A stretch of DNA of 28,867 nucleotides. It comes from Physocladia obscura (lineage: Eukaryota > Chytridiomycota > Chytridiomycetes > Chytridiales > Chytriomycetaceae). Numbering within the stretch: the stretch's first letter is position 1; each line of letters begins with the position of its first letter. The notes under the pieces are model-generated. The model saw only the letters and a program-made list of their open reading frames with translations, searched no databases and was not told where the DNA came from. The stretch spans positions 5,221 through 34,087 of the forward strand of contig JADGJH010000073.1 of the NCBI GenBank assembly GCA_027596945.1, given 5' to 3'. Of the stretch, positions 1 to 10,805 are shown one piece after another. Both the position numbers and the translations under genes were made by a program.

Positions 1-51
1 TTTTTTTCAGTTTTTTTACTTCAATTTAAACTTGAAATTGAACAAACATAC

Positions 52-3000
52 TGATTGGACAGAATCGTACCCAAATATTTCTTTTTTATCAGCTAAAGAT
101 TTTTGCAAATTAATATTTTGCCGAATTTCAAAATCGAGTTCATCTAATCGTTGTTGGTATAACCGATTTTGATCTTTCCGAACTTCCGTCTCAGTGTGAT
201 TCCTATGATCACTTTCAAATCTTGAGTCTTCACTGCGCTTATAGTATTTCACCTGTGTGAAAGCAAAAATAATAAATCCATAGCAAAAATAAGATCAGAA
301 GATACCATAGGCGACCAAATAAACGGAATCATATCTATGGCTGAATGCCTTGCAACATAATTCAAATCAACATTCAAGAACCAGTTAAAATGACTTAATT
401 TTTCCCCATTTTTCCGGGTTGAACTGCCGCCGCCACTTCCAGATCGATACTTGTTCTCAAAGAAAAACTTCTCACTACCAAAACTCACCGTTCGTCCTTC
501 AACCTCCGTAAACTCAACATTTGCGGTTTGCAAAACCCAGCGGTAAGTGTTTGATGGCGCATCTGCGCCCTCTTTCAGAATTTTGACATTGATTTGGTCA
601 AATATGAGATCGAAATCCATGCTTTTTGCACCAAAGCGAAGCCCAACCCCGCCAGTGGTGTCTTCAAATTCACAAATGTAGCTAAGTATCAGAGGGAACA
701 TCGAGCCTTTCAGGTGATTAGTCTTAATGGACCGACCAAGCTTCGGCTTTTGGGTCGGAACTATATTTTTTTCAAAGAGGGGCCCACGTCGAACAGGAAT
801 GATTGCAAGCGGGGATTGATAGATTGGAATCAGAGCCAAAAATCGCGAGAAAGACGTATTGGTAAAACTAATTTGTTGGATAAAAAATAAATAGGACTAA
901 AATGAAAAGCAATGAATTACCTGACAAAATTTGAAATGCTTTCATCTTTGAGCAAACTAAATGGTGATTGAATATCATAAACAACATGAATGCATTTCGA
1001 TCGAAACCCAAAATACGAGTCTATAATATTTCCATAAGCAGGTTCAGCATACTCTGGTAACTTTAAAATAACATCACTATGGCTTTTCCAAATATCAATC
1101 TCATCCATATTGTGATTGTCACGGTAAGTTGTGAACCTGATTTCAACCGCAATTCGAACGCCACCGACAAATTGAGCAAATATGTCATCTTTTACTTCAG
1201 TGCGATAGGCACCACTAATACGTCCAGATTCATGAATTGAATTTGGAATGCTGAATGTGCATTGACCACATTGAACAATCAAGTTTTCGGAATCGCCGGC
1301 GCAAAGTTCGACATGAACTCCTTTTCCGAAGGATATATCAATCCCTTCCATACCATAATGATATCTAGCATCGTAATACGGGGTATATGAACCAAGAATT
1401 CGCACCTTCATATCCCCGTCACCAATATTGAAAACTGTTTTTCCAAGATGTATCATATGTCTGGTTTTGTCCCACCAGCCAACTAGAAATAAAATTAAAA
1501 ATTAAAAAATAAAAGAAAAAAAATCTAACCTGGCGGACTTGGGTCCACTGTTGCTTTTGTAAATGTATCCAAAACTCGAATCATATCCGCCAAAGGCGGC
1601 TCCATGCACATTCCCCACGCTATAAACAGGGGGTTTTTTTCGTTGACTTTAATATCCGTTTGAGACTGAGCATATATTTTCACGGGGCACAAATTTCGTG
1701 TGACCGTTATTGGAGGCAAGTTCAGAGGAGAGAGGGACAAATCAATTGACCGTTTTGACTCAGCGCTGACTAATAAATCAGCAATAATTAAAAGCCCTTC
1801 AGTTTTCCAAGTTTCAACAGAATCTGTTGCGGGAACATGCACAAACGGTATAGGGAAATCTCGAAGCTGAAAGCAGATTTCCGAAATGCTCAAGGAAACG
1901 TTCCTCGCAATGAGATCATCATATTCAAGCTCAATTGGAGTTTGCGGATCAATAAAATTGATTGACTCTTCAATATATTTGCACGGTAATGTCGGAGGGG
2001 TTACAACAACAGAAAATTCGCTAATTGTGGCAGTTAACAGGGCAGGAAACTCTTTGTTTCGCAAAGTTGAAATTTTTTTTATCCAGCTGCGTGAGTTGTA
2101 TTCTTGAAGGTCCCAAAATGCATCTTCAATGGGTCTGAAAAAATTAGCCGTGAGAAAAAAAGTGTTTGAAAAAAATTTAAAAGCAAACATCATACCCTTC
2201 AACGACGCCAATATTTTCGTCTCTCATTGGCATTGCTCTCTTTTGAAACGCGGAATATCTTGCAATTCTTGCGAACTGTTCCTCAAATGATACGCGATAG
2301 TTCCTTCCAAGTTTCGACTCAAACTCATCATCGAGAATTCTGAAAATAATTTTTTCGACTTGCACACGATATTCTGGCATTTCACTTTCGGTGAACTCAG
2401 TTCGTCCCATTCCCGACAGTTTGTTTTTGCTAATAAGTCCCATGCGCTCAAATATCAAATTTTTAATCCCTTTCTGGACATTAATAACATCCTCAAAAAG
2501 ATTATTGAATTCAAATGCGGCGGGATTTGTAATAGTAGCTGTGGAAGCCGTGACACTGATAACAGTCTTGTCTGCAGAGAGTTTTTCAAAAGCCACATAA
2601 ATTTCCCCTGTCACGGTCAAAACTTCTTCCATAGTTCCAAGTTTTTCGTGCGGCGTTCTGAGAGACACATCTCGCATCTTTGCAGTACCAATTTTGTTCT
2701 TGGTGTATGAACCACTGATTTCATTCAATTTGCCTTCAATTCTCGTTCCACTGTCAAAGCCTGCGTCCAAATTAACAACACCAATTTTCACCAAAACATC
2801 AACTCCACTGTTTCCTCCATTTCGGGCATTTATAATTTTTGTCATTTTTAAGATAGGAAGATACGACGTTAAGCAGACATAAAATCGCCACAGATTGAAT
2901 TTGATATTCAAATTTGGAAAATTCAATTCCACCAAAGGCGTCACATCTGCTGGAACCACAGTTTTGACGTATATGACCTTTCCACTTGGAGCAGTAAGGA

Positions 3001-5510
3001 TATGTTCTTTCACCGGTTCAGTTGCGTCTTGCTTGGCGTCGTCAAATGGAGATAGGACTGAAAACTCTGCAATCGCAGAGACCAATATGTCCAAACTGTC
3101 AAAAACAAAACTTTGATTCAAATTTGCGTCGATTGTTCCATTCAAAGTCAATGATTTCGCAGTTATTGACATTGCACATGATTGATTTTCACTGCAAGTA
3201 AGATTTACAAATGAGCTTTTAAATTCAAGCACAATGACTACTGGAACAAGAACCATGGATGGTTCGCTTGGAAAGGTTGATTTTATGACAGAAACTTTAT
3301 GAAGAAGTCCAGCAATAAATGTTGAAACAGCAAAAAAATCGACAGAGCTTGATTTGGTATTCGGCTGTGTCGCAGATCCAAACGAACTACTGCGATTGAA
3401 AGATCTGTTTCTGTTGAAATTTGAGGATTTGGGCGGTTTTGTTTGCAACTGTTGTTGTTGTGAAGACATATTTGTCAAATTGGCATAAAATGTCTCAAAC
3501 AAAGATTTAATATCAACATTGACTCCAGTTGTAGTCAGCCATATTGTAATTGTGGAACGTGAATCGGACATCACGGCTATTAGTTTTTGTTCGGCTTGAC
3601 CAATTTGTTCTTCAAATGAGATACTGTTATAAGGATCAAGTGTGAAAGACTCAAGACGAAGTGGCTTCATAATTAGCTGCAAATCAAGGAATTTGAAGTT
3701 TGTTGGTAATATTGTTCGCGCAGAAATAGAGCTTGTTCGAGTGGGTGTCAACTGAAGGGTATTTCCAGATATCAGCTTCACATTTTCACATACTAAAGCC
3801 AAAACCGCGTCTGCTGAATCACTAAATCCATTATATGCACCTAACCTCAATCCGATAACAGGGCCGTCTAATGAAATATCAATAAGAGGGGAATAATACT
3901 TCAGCAAAAGTTTTGCCCAAAACTGCAGCTTTTCAAGAGTTGCACGCCGTTTTTCCGAATCAATCATAGGCAAAAATTCGTTTGCTGTCTGAGATGCTTT
4001 TTTGCGAGCGCTAATGACAGAAATCAGCAAAAATAGTCGACTGGGAAAAACTACATTCAGACTTTCAAAATTTGCAAACAAATTAATTTGACCAGTTGTT
4101 TTCTGACTCAAGGAGAATAAAGGCAAAGAAATTTGAAGACCAGCAGAAAATGATGGTAAGGAAGCAATACCACTAAAATAGCCAGGCCGGAGTTCAACTT
4201 CCACGTTCAAATTTTGAGCAGCAGCATTTACCTCAATCCAAAGAATTCGTTCGTCATTTTGTCGTTCATTTTTAGTGAGAACAGATTTAAGGGCAAAAGA
4301 TAGTGACAACTGATTCCATGTGGCATGAGTTGCTGGAACTTCCATATCAAATTGGTCAAATGAATCCAATGGAATGCACGGAATCGCAACCGAAACTTTT
4401 TCAATATGTATAAGAATCGATGGTTTGAAATCGTGAATAGTTGATAAGAAAGCATTTCGGAAAAGAGAGATATAGTAATCCTTTCTGATAAGATATTCAT
4501 TATGCAAAACATCAGCAAAAGAATGCGAAGTAGCCGGCTTTTCTACAGAAGCTGCAGGCTTAATTTTCGACAGGAACCTATCTAACTCATAAATAGACGG
4601 AATATCGACATGGGGAAGTTCCAAAGAAACAGAATGAGTATTTGTAAGCATATTGACTTTCATAACAAGACAAGTTTCGCCATCAAGAGCAAGTATTTCG
4701 ATCCCAGTATTGAGAGCAAGCGAAGAAACGCGAACTGTGACAGCAAAAATATTTCCTGTATCAACCAGATCTCTTGGGATCGATTCACGTTTACTGCTTG
4801 ATGAAATAATATCTGTGCACAGAGAAAGAGATGCATCTTCATCACGTACAGATGCGACATGAGCACCCTTGGCATTAACAACGCAAAAATCCAGTCCCAC
4901 CACTTGGATCTGTTTAACTATTTCAGTACGGATTCCCGATCGACGAAATTCGAGTATTCAGGTGAGACTATAATCAAAGAAGACGTCAGTATACCTCCAG
5001 TAAGCCCAGCCACGACACAAAACGCACAACTCTGCCCGCGTTTTTAAGAGAACGAACAAGCCGCGAAACCATGGCATCGACAGCGGGTTTAATTGTCGAA
5101 AACGATGAATCAGTTGTATCCGTGCGCGGAGAGTTCGGATGCGAATGTGAGCTCGAATTTGCAGTTGCTGCTGTTGTTTCTGGCGAAGAACTGGCTAGAA
5201 CAACTAGTCGGATTGTCAGATTCGACAGCGTAATCTGCGCTTTGCGTTGACGTAAACGTAGAGTTAGCACAGCTTGTCCGATTGCCAGCGAAGCTAATCG
5301 CAGCAGTGGAGTATTTGTTGGTACGCCAGTTGTTGCTGGTTCGCGGCGCATATATTCCAAACCCGTGATGCCTGATCTCAAACCAATCGATGCGATGCGG
5401 ATGCCCAATGGTTCCAGCAAAGGTGCTGAAAACTGCACTACCAGGTACTTTACGCTGTAATAAAGCGCAACCAGAGTGAACACAATCTGCAACAAAGCCC
5501 AAAAACTCAT
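52..5510 (-). CDS. Fmp27/Hobbit (BLTP2-type) bridge-like lipid-transfer protein, N-terminal part, runs off left edge
   Basis: Exons 5510-4995, 4909-2196, 2134-1530, 1482-921, 867-306 and 252-52 join in frame to 1720 residues with no stop. The donor at 51 leads into an intron that leaves the window. The start at 5510 gives one N-terminal hydrophobic helix (about residues 3-25) followed by an RIASIGLRSG-like segment, as in Hobbit proteins. The clearest family mark is PPVGWWDKTRHM, created by the splice at 1530/1482, the hallmark of the Fmp27 GFWDK domain. Further on, IPFIWSPMVKYYKRS at the 306/252 join is typical of the region after it. Known role of the family: long groove-shaped proteins at ER-plasma membrane contacts that move lipids. 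A Gln/Asn/Ser-rich linker lies near 3350-3470. The remaining C-terminal part, with other Fmp27 domains, must lie to the left. Family call is firm; exact splice at 4994/4910 (85 nt, acceptor TTAAACAG) is the least certain join. Confidence 0.92.
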
Positions 5511-5571
5511 TGCAAATTGTTTTTTTATTTCATTTTTTCAGACTTCCCCATCCCACCTCATTGTTATTTGT

Positions 5572-8248
5572 TCATTTTTGCGCATCTTGCTGCAGCTGCA
5601 CTGTGACACGATCTTTTGACCCTAATCCAACAACTTTTCCAACACCTTTTGTTCTTCCTTCTCTAAACAGCAACCGCGTCCCAATTTTAAGATATTCTGG
5701 GTTCCGCATGAATCTGAAATAACAAAACGCGACATGAACAAATAAATTTTTAAGTTTGCAAATAAAAATACCAGAAAAAGCAACAAAACAAACCTGAACT
5801 GCACAAGTGCACGATCTCCAGTTCTCAAAACCCCTTGATCCATTCCGATTATTTTCGCAGTCTGCCTCACACCTCCACAATGCAGCATTGCCTGATACTT
5901 TGTGCTAATCGTCGTACTATGATACAAAACCAAAATCTCTGCCTCAAACTCAAAATATGCCTTTGCGTCTGCTGCTTTACTCAGCATCACCATCCCTTTA
6001 CGCAAGCTGCTACGCTTCACCTTTTTGAGTGCAAACGACGCACTCTGACCGGCGCTAGCAAGCGGAACATTAACGCGTTTCCGTTGAATGGATTTCACTA
6101 TCGTTGGAGTGAAGTGCCCTGCACTGTCAGGTCCAATTAAAAGGTTGTCACCAACATGAACGATTCCGTTCAAAAGTGTTCCATTAACAACGGTGCCGAC
6201 ACCTGGAACACTGAATGTGTCAGTGATTTGGTATTCAACTGGTGCGGTTGGGTTGTATTGGCCAAGACTATTTGTACGGAGAACGTTCAAAAATAGCTTG
6301 AGCAAGTCGAGCCCTTCTCCAGTAATGTTCGATATTTGAAAGATTGGACACACTCTGATATGAAGACAACAAGCAGAAGGAGTTGTTAGAGTAACAATAA
6401 ATACTGAAAGGACGAATCATTTGAAAAACCTTTCGGAGACAAAATTTCCTGATGTTATAAGAACATCTCCAATTGTTTTGATAAACATTGGAATCTTGCG
6501 GCAACCACTGCTTTTCAAAATTTTGGTGAGCTGTTTTATTGTGCTTTCCAAAACGTTTGGCGGGCACATGTCAATTTTCGTGATGCAAATATATACTGGA
6601 ACGTTGAGTGCCAAAGCAAGACCGAGATGTTCTGGGAAAAATAATAATGATAGATTAAATTTTTGAAATAAATGAAAATATAGATCTGGCGATGTACTAT
6701 GTAGCTATAAAATGGCATGTGGAATTGCACCTTTTGTCATTCCAATGATTCCTGCATTCGCACCAATCATAAGCATCACAAAGTCTGGAGAGCACCCCGT
6801 CATTCCAAAAACGGTTGTTTTTAAATACTTCTCATGACCGGCAAGGTCAATAAACGATATTACCTGCAATTTGCGACAGAAAAAAGAAAGAAAAGGACAT
6901 AAATACTATGTACACAAGAAAAATAAAGAGAAAAAAATGGAGGTGTACCTTGGAAGCATTAGTACAAACATCATCCCAAGTCAGCTTTTGCTTTCCGCCT
7001 GCTGCTCCCAAACCATGAACAGACTCTGGCGTGACAACAGTTCCTGCCGAAGTGAATCCCATAATTTCGAGCCCCACAGATGACGTTCTTCCTGTTTCAA
7101 GCTCATGTTTATGTTTAAAAAGATTAACACGCGCTTTTCCGCGACCATCATCGAGAACGTTTTTGGTGAGAACACCAAGGAGTGTTGACTTTCCTACGAA
7201 AAAAAATAAAAAAATAAAAGTAAATAAAATTCTAAAAAAGTCAAAAATGCATTACCTGCATCAACATTTCCAACAACCGCGATTCTAAGTTCGTTCAGAT
7301 TTTCCACTTGTCCAGCTCTTTTTCTGATTAACACATGGGCATAAAAATAGGGACTGATCGTGCCTTGCTGCTCAATATTTTCGTCCGGTATTTTTTTTGC
7401 TCCATTATTCGTCTTTTCCAAGTCAGTTTTTGACGCATTCTGGATATTGAAATTTTGTTTTATTATTTTTACGGCACACTATGGAAGCTTACACTAGAGG
7501 CAAAAACATTCATGTTGTCATTCGGTAATGTTTCGTGTGATCCAGATGAAGAACCTGCCTGGAAAAAAATTCAGCTGTATCGACGAAAAAAAAGCAAAGA
7601 AGAAAAAATGCCGCACATATACCCATACCAAGTTGTTTGAAAGTTGCAAAACCAAAAACTTTCGTTCGTAAAGAACGATTGAGTCACAGTTGAGTCCATT
7701 TGCGCATTTTTTCAGGTTAGACAAAGCCTCAACATATTCTGATTCAGTTAAATTCATTGAAGCTCCGTCGTCCTCAACACCAATTTCGAGAACAGTTTCG
7801 CCTGTTTAAAATTTTGAATCTGTTTGAATTTTTTTTAAAAAAAAAAAAAAAACCTTGGCCTTGAGAGATACGAGACGATATCAAAGTAGATAATTTTGCA
7901 GCATTTATCACAGACTGGTTGACATAAAGGGACTTGTGTTTTTATTCGTTTATTTTTTAGTTATTTTTATTGATACATTAAAGATAGTCAAGAGACAGAA
8001 ACCTTGTTTGAGAGATGCTGCTCGGCAAAGTGAAGAAACTCATCTTCGTCATTGTCGCTATCATCACTATTGTCAATGCTGTTGTCGGGATTGGCATTGT
8101 TGTTGTTGTTCTGGTTGTCGAGATTGAGCAAATTGAGTTTATGGGCAAGAGCTGCGGCACCGCTTCCCACTGATGTCAACGCTGATTTTACTCCTGGCTT
8201 ATTTAGGTGTTGATCGGGTGGGTGTGTGCTGGATGACAGTGGCGGCAT
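5572..8248 (-). CDS. GTPBP1/GTPBP2-like translational GTPase
   Basis: Ten exons (8248-8003, 7932-7854, 7801-7629, 7558-7493, 7439-7256, 7193-6949, 6863-6731, 6631-6430, 6354-5794, 5713-5572) give 676 aa. The P-loop GNVDAGKST is formed across the 7256/7193 splice at about residue 243. Switch II is [14 protein letters not shown] near residue 336, and the base-recognition motif ITKIDMCP is near 390. After it come CRKIP, the conserved PIFQISN and the domain II/III segments [17 protein letters not shown] and [12 protein letters not shown]. Order and motifs match the metazoan GTPBP1/GTPBP2 family, EF1A-relatives linked to elongation factor function, ribosome rescue and exosome-linked mRNA decay. 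The first 80 residues are a poor-complexity, Asn/Asp-rich leader. The gene ends 61 bp before the start of the Fmp27-like gene on the same strand. Every intron is 52-99 nt; the one at 7802-7853 has a long T/A homopolymer. Confidence 0.95.
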
Positions 8249-8476
8249 TCAGTTTCGCAATTGATTGTTGGCTGTTTGTTGGTGGCACGAATTTGACGTG
8301 AAAAAAACGTGATTCGTTCATACAAATCAGAGGCAACTGGGCCACTTGTGGTGCGGATTGATGTGTGGCAATCTGATTCACGCTTAGCAAAATCGGAGGA
8401 GCCCATTGAAATATTATGCTCCTCGGCATTAAAAAAAGCTTTCTCACTTGAACTGAAATTCAAAAAAACTGTTTTG
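8249..8476. promoter_or_regulatory. Divergent intergenic interval between GTPase gene and CRIPT
   Basis: This 228-bp interval must hold both 5' regions. TGACGTGA (8294-8301) is one base off the CRE/ATF palindrome, and a second ACGTGA follows about 14 bp later. The CRIPT frame is open upstream to 8309, but the family's conserved N-terminus begins at 8477, so I treat the extension as 5' UTR. Function of the ACGTGA pair is inference only. Confidence 0.4.
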
Positions 8477-8809
8477 ATGGTCTGTTCCAAATGCGAACTG
8501 AAGTTGGGAAAGCTCATTACACCCGAAGTTAAAAGAGTTTCGTCGATGGGATCGGGTGCAAGCTCAAATTCGGGAGCCGGCTCAGGTTCAAGCTCGGGCG
8601 GCATAGTGCGTGGTGCAGCCAATACGCTGCTCTCAAAAAAAAACAAAAATAAGTTTGCGCCATACGAGATCAAGTGTAAATCGTGCAAAGCGCGCGTCCA
8701 CCAGCAGGGCTCGCACTATTGCCAGAACTGTGCGTATAAAAACGGAATCTGTGCTATGTGCGGAGTGAAAATCTTGGATACGAAACTGTATAAACAAACA
8801 AACAAATAA
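8477..8809 (+). CDS. CRIPT: CRIPT homologue (cysteine-rich zinc-binding protein, spliceosome-associated)
   Basis: A single 110-aa exon that matches CRIPT from end to end. It starts MVCSKCELKLGKLITP and ends GICAMCGVKILDTKLYKQT. All four zinc pairs are present: CSKC at the N-terminus, CKSC, CQNC in GSHYCQNCAYKNG, and CAMC. The middle is a Ser/Gly-rich stretch of about 25 residues, slightly longer than in the roughly 101-aa animal protein, which explains the length. In animals CRIPT was first described as a PSD-95 PDZ ligand; it was later found in the activated minor (U12) spliceosome, the likelier role in a fungus. The start was chosen because the MVCxKC N-terminus is conserved; an upstream in-frame ATG at 8309 is not needed. 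The TAA stop lies inside an AATAAA (8805-8810), and the next gene starts 22 bp later. Confidence 0.97.
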   Translation: MVCSKCELKLGKLITPEVKRVSSMGSGASSNSGAGSGSSSGGIVRGAANTLLSKKNKNKFAPYEIKCKSCKARVHQQGSHYCQNCAYKNGICAMCGVKILDTKLYKQTNK

Positions 8810-8831
8810 AAAATCAAGTAATAGATTAAGA

Positions 8832-9540
8832 ATGTTAGTTGAAATCGCAACGAGTGACTCGCGCGATGAGATGGAGGCTGCTGGATTCACGGTGGTGGCA
8901 GATGACGGTACATCTTCACCGTATGTTCAGCTAGGCAATATACGTGTTCGCCTGTTAAAAAGCACTGACGAATCGTCTGATGGTGTCAGTTCCTGGTCAT
9001 TTTCGTCCGACAACAAACCACGAACAATCGAAATCGACGGCATAAAGACGCTTTTAATCAATGCGCCATCCTCCTCCCGACCCGCAAACAGTAGCCACGT
9101 AAATGAATGTTCGAAAATTGATAGCGTGGTTGTTCTCACCAATAACTCTGCGCGAACAATCAACGAATTTGCGCAACTGGGTCTTGTTCCAAAACGCTCC
9201 ATGGAACATGCCGGACGCAAATTTACTTTTTTCAAGAGTGGCAATATCATTATTGAACTTGTCGAAACGCGTGGGTGTTTTTTAATTTCCCTTTACTCCC
9301 AGTACTTATAGACAATATGCAGAAGAAGTCGAGAAAACATTCATCTGGGGACTGACAGTTATTTGCCGCGACTATGCCTCGTCGCTTGAATTTTTCGGCA
9401 GCCGAAACCTGCTCAAGAACAAGCCACGTCCAGCAGCACAAGGAAAAGATCGTAGGATCTGCACAGTCGACAGTACCAAATCGCGTCTATCGTTTGCTTT
9501 GGCGCTCATCAGTGATTTACCGTCCAAATCTCTTTTATAA
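8832..9540 (+). CDS. VOC (glyoxalase/bleomycin-resistance fold) domain protein
   Basis: Two exons, 8832-9274 and 9312-9540, give 223 aa. Exon 1 ends in a VOC half: KIDSVVVLTNNSARTINEF, then LGLVPKRSMEHAGRKFTFF and NIIIELVET. Exon 2 continues with FIWGLTVICRDYASSLEFF and a segment ending RRICTV, typical of the second beta-alpha-beta-beta-beta half. Members are often metal-dependent lyases, isomerases or dioxygenases; the substrate cannot be read here. The intron is only 37 nt (GTGTTT...TTATAG), with a second in-frame CAG acceptor 8 bp before the used TAG. The stop codon overlaps AATAAA (9539-9544). The 22-bp gap from CRIPT leaves almost no room for a separate promoter. Fold call fairly sure, function unknown. 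Confidence 0.75.
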
Positions 9541-9720
9541 TAAAAGTGATGATTTTTCCAACATCCAATTGAATTTGCTTTACCTCAATCACCAGTCATG
9601 AAATACGGCTATGACAGCAATTGGAAAATTTGAATGCAACTAGTAGTAACGGCAAGGCAGCAATTATACAGGTTATCTTTTTTTTCTTCTTTCTTTTTCT
9701 TAATACTAATAAAATATGTA
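9541..9720. other. Convergent intergenic spacer
   Basis: Spacer between the stop of the plus-strand VOC gene and the stop of the minus-strand Thr-rich gene. It holds a T-rich tract around 9670-9700 and presumably both polyadenylation regions. I see no gene. Confidence 0.5.
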
Positions 9721-10545
9721 TCAAGCGTACACAAACAAAAATAGCAGGGATAGGAGACACCAAGACCCAATTCCCAAGGCAGATGAGTGTAAACTGGTCA
9801 CAATATAGCTTCCACCGTTTAAATCAGTGTAATACTCGCACACACCAACTGAAAGCCCATACTTTCCAGCGGTTGGAAAGGAACAGTCTGTGTCGTTGAA
9901 AACATCAAACTTTTGATCTTCATCGTACAAGTACGATCTATTAGCACCCAGTGGTTGGCACACGTTTATTGCTTCAGCCGCAAACCCAGAAGACGTACTG
10001 CAGAAACCGTCGCTAAAATGCTCAAATGATATATACGGGTGGCGAAAAGAGTCAACAAAAAACCAAGATGTCATCAGAGGGATATCTCCAGCAGTGGCAC
10101 CGCAATTCACTTGAAGATACTCGCCAGTTCGAGAGTCGAGGTGGCAGTCTTGTGGTTTGCATGGATCGTATCCAACAAGATCGAAGGAGATCGCGGCTGG
10201 TGTAGAAGTGTTTGTACAGCCGGAGTTTAAATAGAAACGTGAGACATAGTATTCTGGTGTTTTTGTCACTGTAGAACTAGGAGTGCTGGTGGTAGTTGAA
10301 TCGGTGGCGTCCGTATTAATGGATTTTGTGACGGTTGTGTGGATGGAAAATGTTGTTCTGGTAGTATCGGTGGCTATAGTGTCTGTGGCGGTGGTATCAG
10401 TTATTGTTGTTGTGGTGGTCGTTTGGGTTGAAAATGTGGTGTTGGTTGCCATCTTCCAAAAGTTCAGGTTTTTTTTTTTGAAAGTTTTTTCTCCCAATAA
10501 AAACCAAAGGAGGTTCAAGTTCACACTTATGAACTTTCTTTTCAA
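9721..10545 (-). CDS. Thr/Ser-rich, Cys-containing protein, probably secreted or GPI-anchored
   Basis: An open frame of 274 codons. From about residue 32 it has a Thr/Ser/Asp-rich stalk of about 65 residues with tandem TT-D/A-TTAT-like units, then a globular part with nine cysteines, including GCTNTSTP, DPCKPQDCHLD, NCGATAG and DTDCSF. The C-terminus is hydrophobic (LGIGSWCLLSLLFLFVYA) directly before the stop, with small residues SSA before it, as expected of a GPI-anchor signal or tail anchor. Starting at 10545 gives MKRKFISVNLNLLWFLLGE, a weak signal peptide; the ATG at 10452 (MATNTTF) has none. A missed 5' exon is possible. No domain recognised. The stalk at the N-terminal side of the globular part is the reverse of the usual fungal wall-protein order. 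Confidence 0.6.
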   Translation of the reverse strand: MKRKFISVNLNLLWFLLGEKTFKKKNLNFWKMATNTTFSTQTTTTTTITDTTATDTIATDTTRTTFSIHTTVTKSINTDATDSTTTSTPSSTVTKTPEYYVSRFYLNSGCTNTSTPAAISFDLVGYDPCKPQDCHLDSRTGEYLQVNCGATAGDIPLMTSWFFVDSFRHPYISFEHFSDGFCSTSSGFAAEAINVCQPLGANRSYLYDEDQKFDVFNDTDCSFPTAGKYGLSVGVCEYYTDLNGGSYIVTSLHSSALGIGSWCLLSLLFLFVYA

Positions 10546-10805
10546 ACATGAAAGAGTTCAAAAAATGGGTTTGGATCAATCAGGCAAGCCCCTTGGACTG
10601 GGCAATATCCCATTTAATCAGGATTTAAGAGATATCATATTAGTATTACCGTAGTGTGTTCAAAACAGAAATACATCGTTAGTCGTTGCTGAGAAGTGAG
10701 TGACGATGAGCTTTTGTCTGATTCATTCAGACAAGAAAGATCTTTTTGTTGCATAACGTTCACAGAAACGATTGTCGCAAAATTTGATACAGAAAGGAAA
10801 GAAGT
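10546..10805. promoter_or_regulatory. Divergent promoter interval
   Basis: About 260 bp between the start of the minus-strand Thr-rich protein gene and the Set9-like gene on the plus strand, so it should hold both promoters. I see no clear TATA box and no further coding frame with family character. Confidence 0.35.

Noticed and set aside
253..305. Possible U12-type intron in the Fmp27-like gene (donor GTATCTTC)
   Set aside because: Differs from the U12 donor GTATCCTT, and there is no TTCCTTAAC-like branch site near the 3' end.
5835..6140. Plus-strand open frame of about 100 codons
   Set aside because: Lies opposite the well-supported GTPase exon 6354-5794 and shows no family motifs.
8309..8476. 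In-frame 56-codon N-terminal extension of CRIPT
   Set aside because: The family starts at MVCxKC; the extension shows no conservation signs and lies in the divergent promoter interval.
10283..10654. Plus-strand Val-rich open frame
   Set aside because: It is the antisense of the Thr-codon stalk (ACN read backwards as Val), not a gene.
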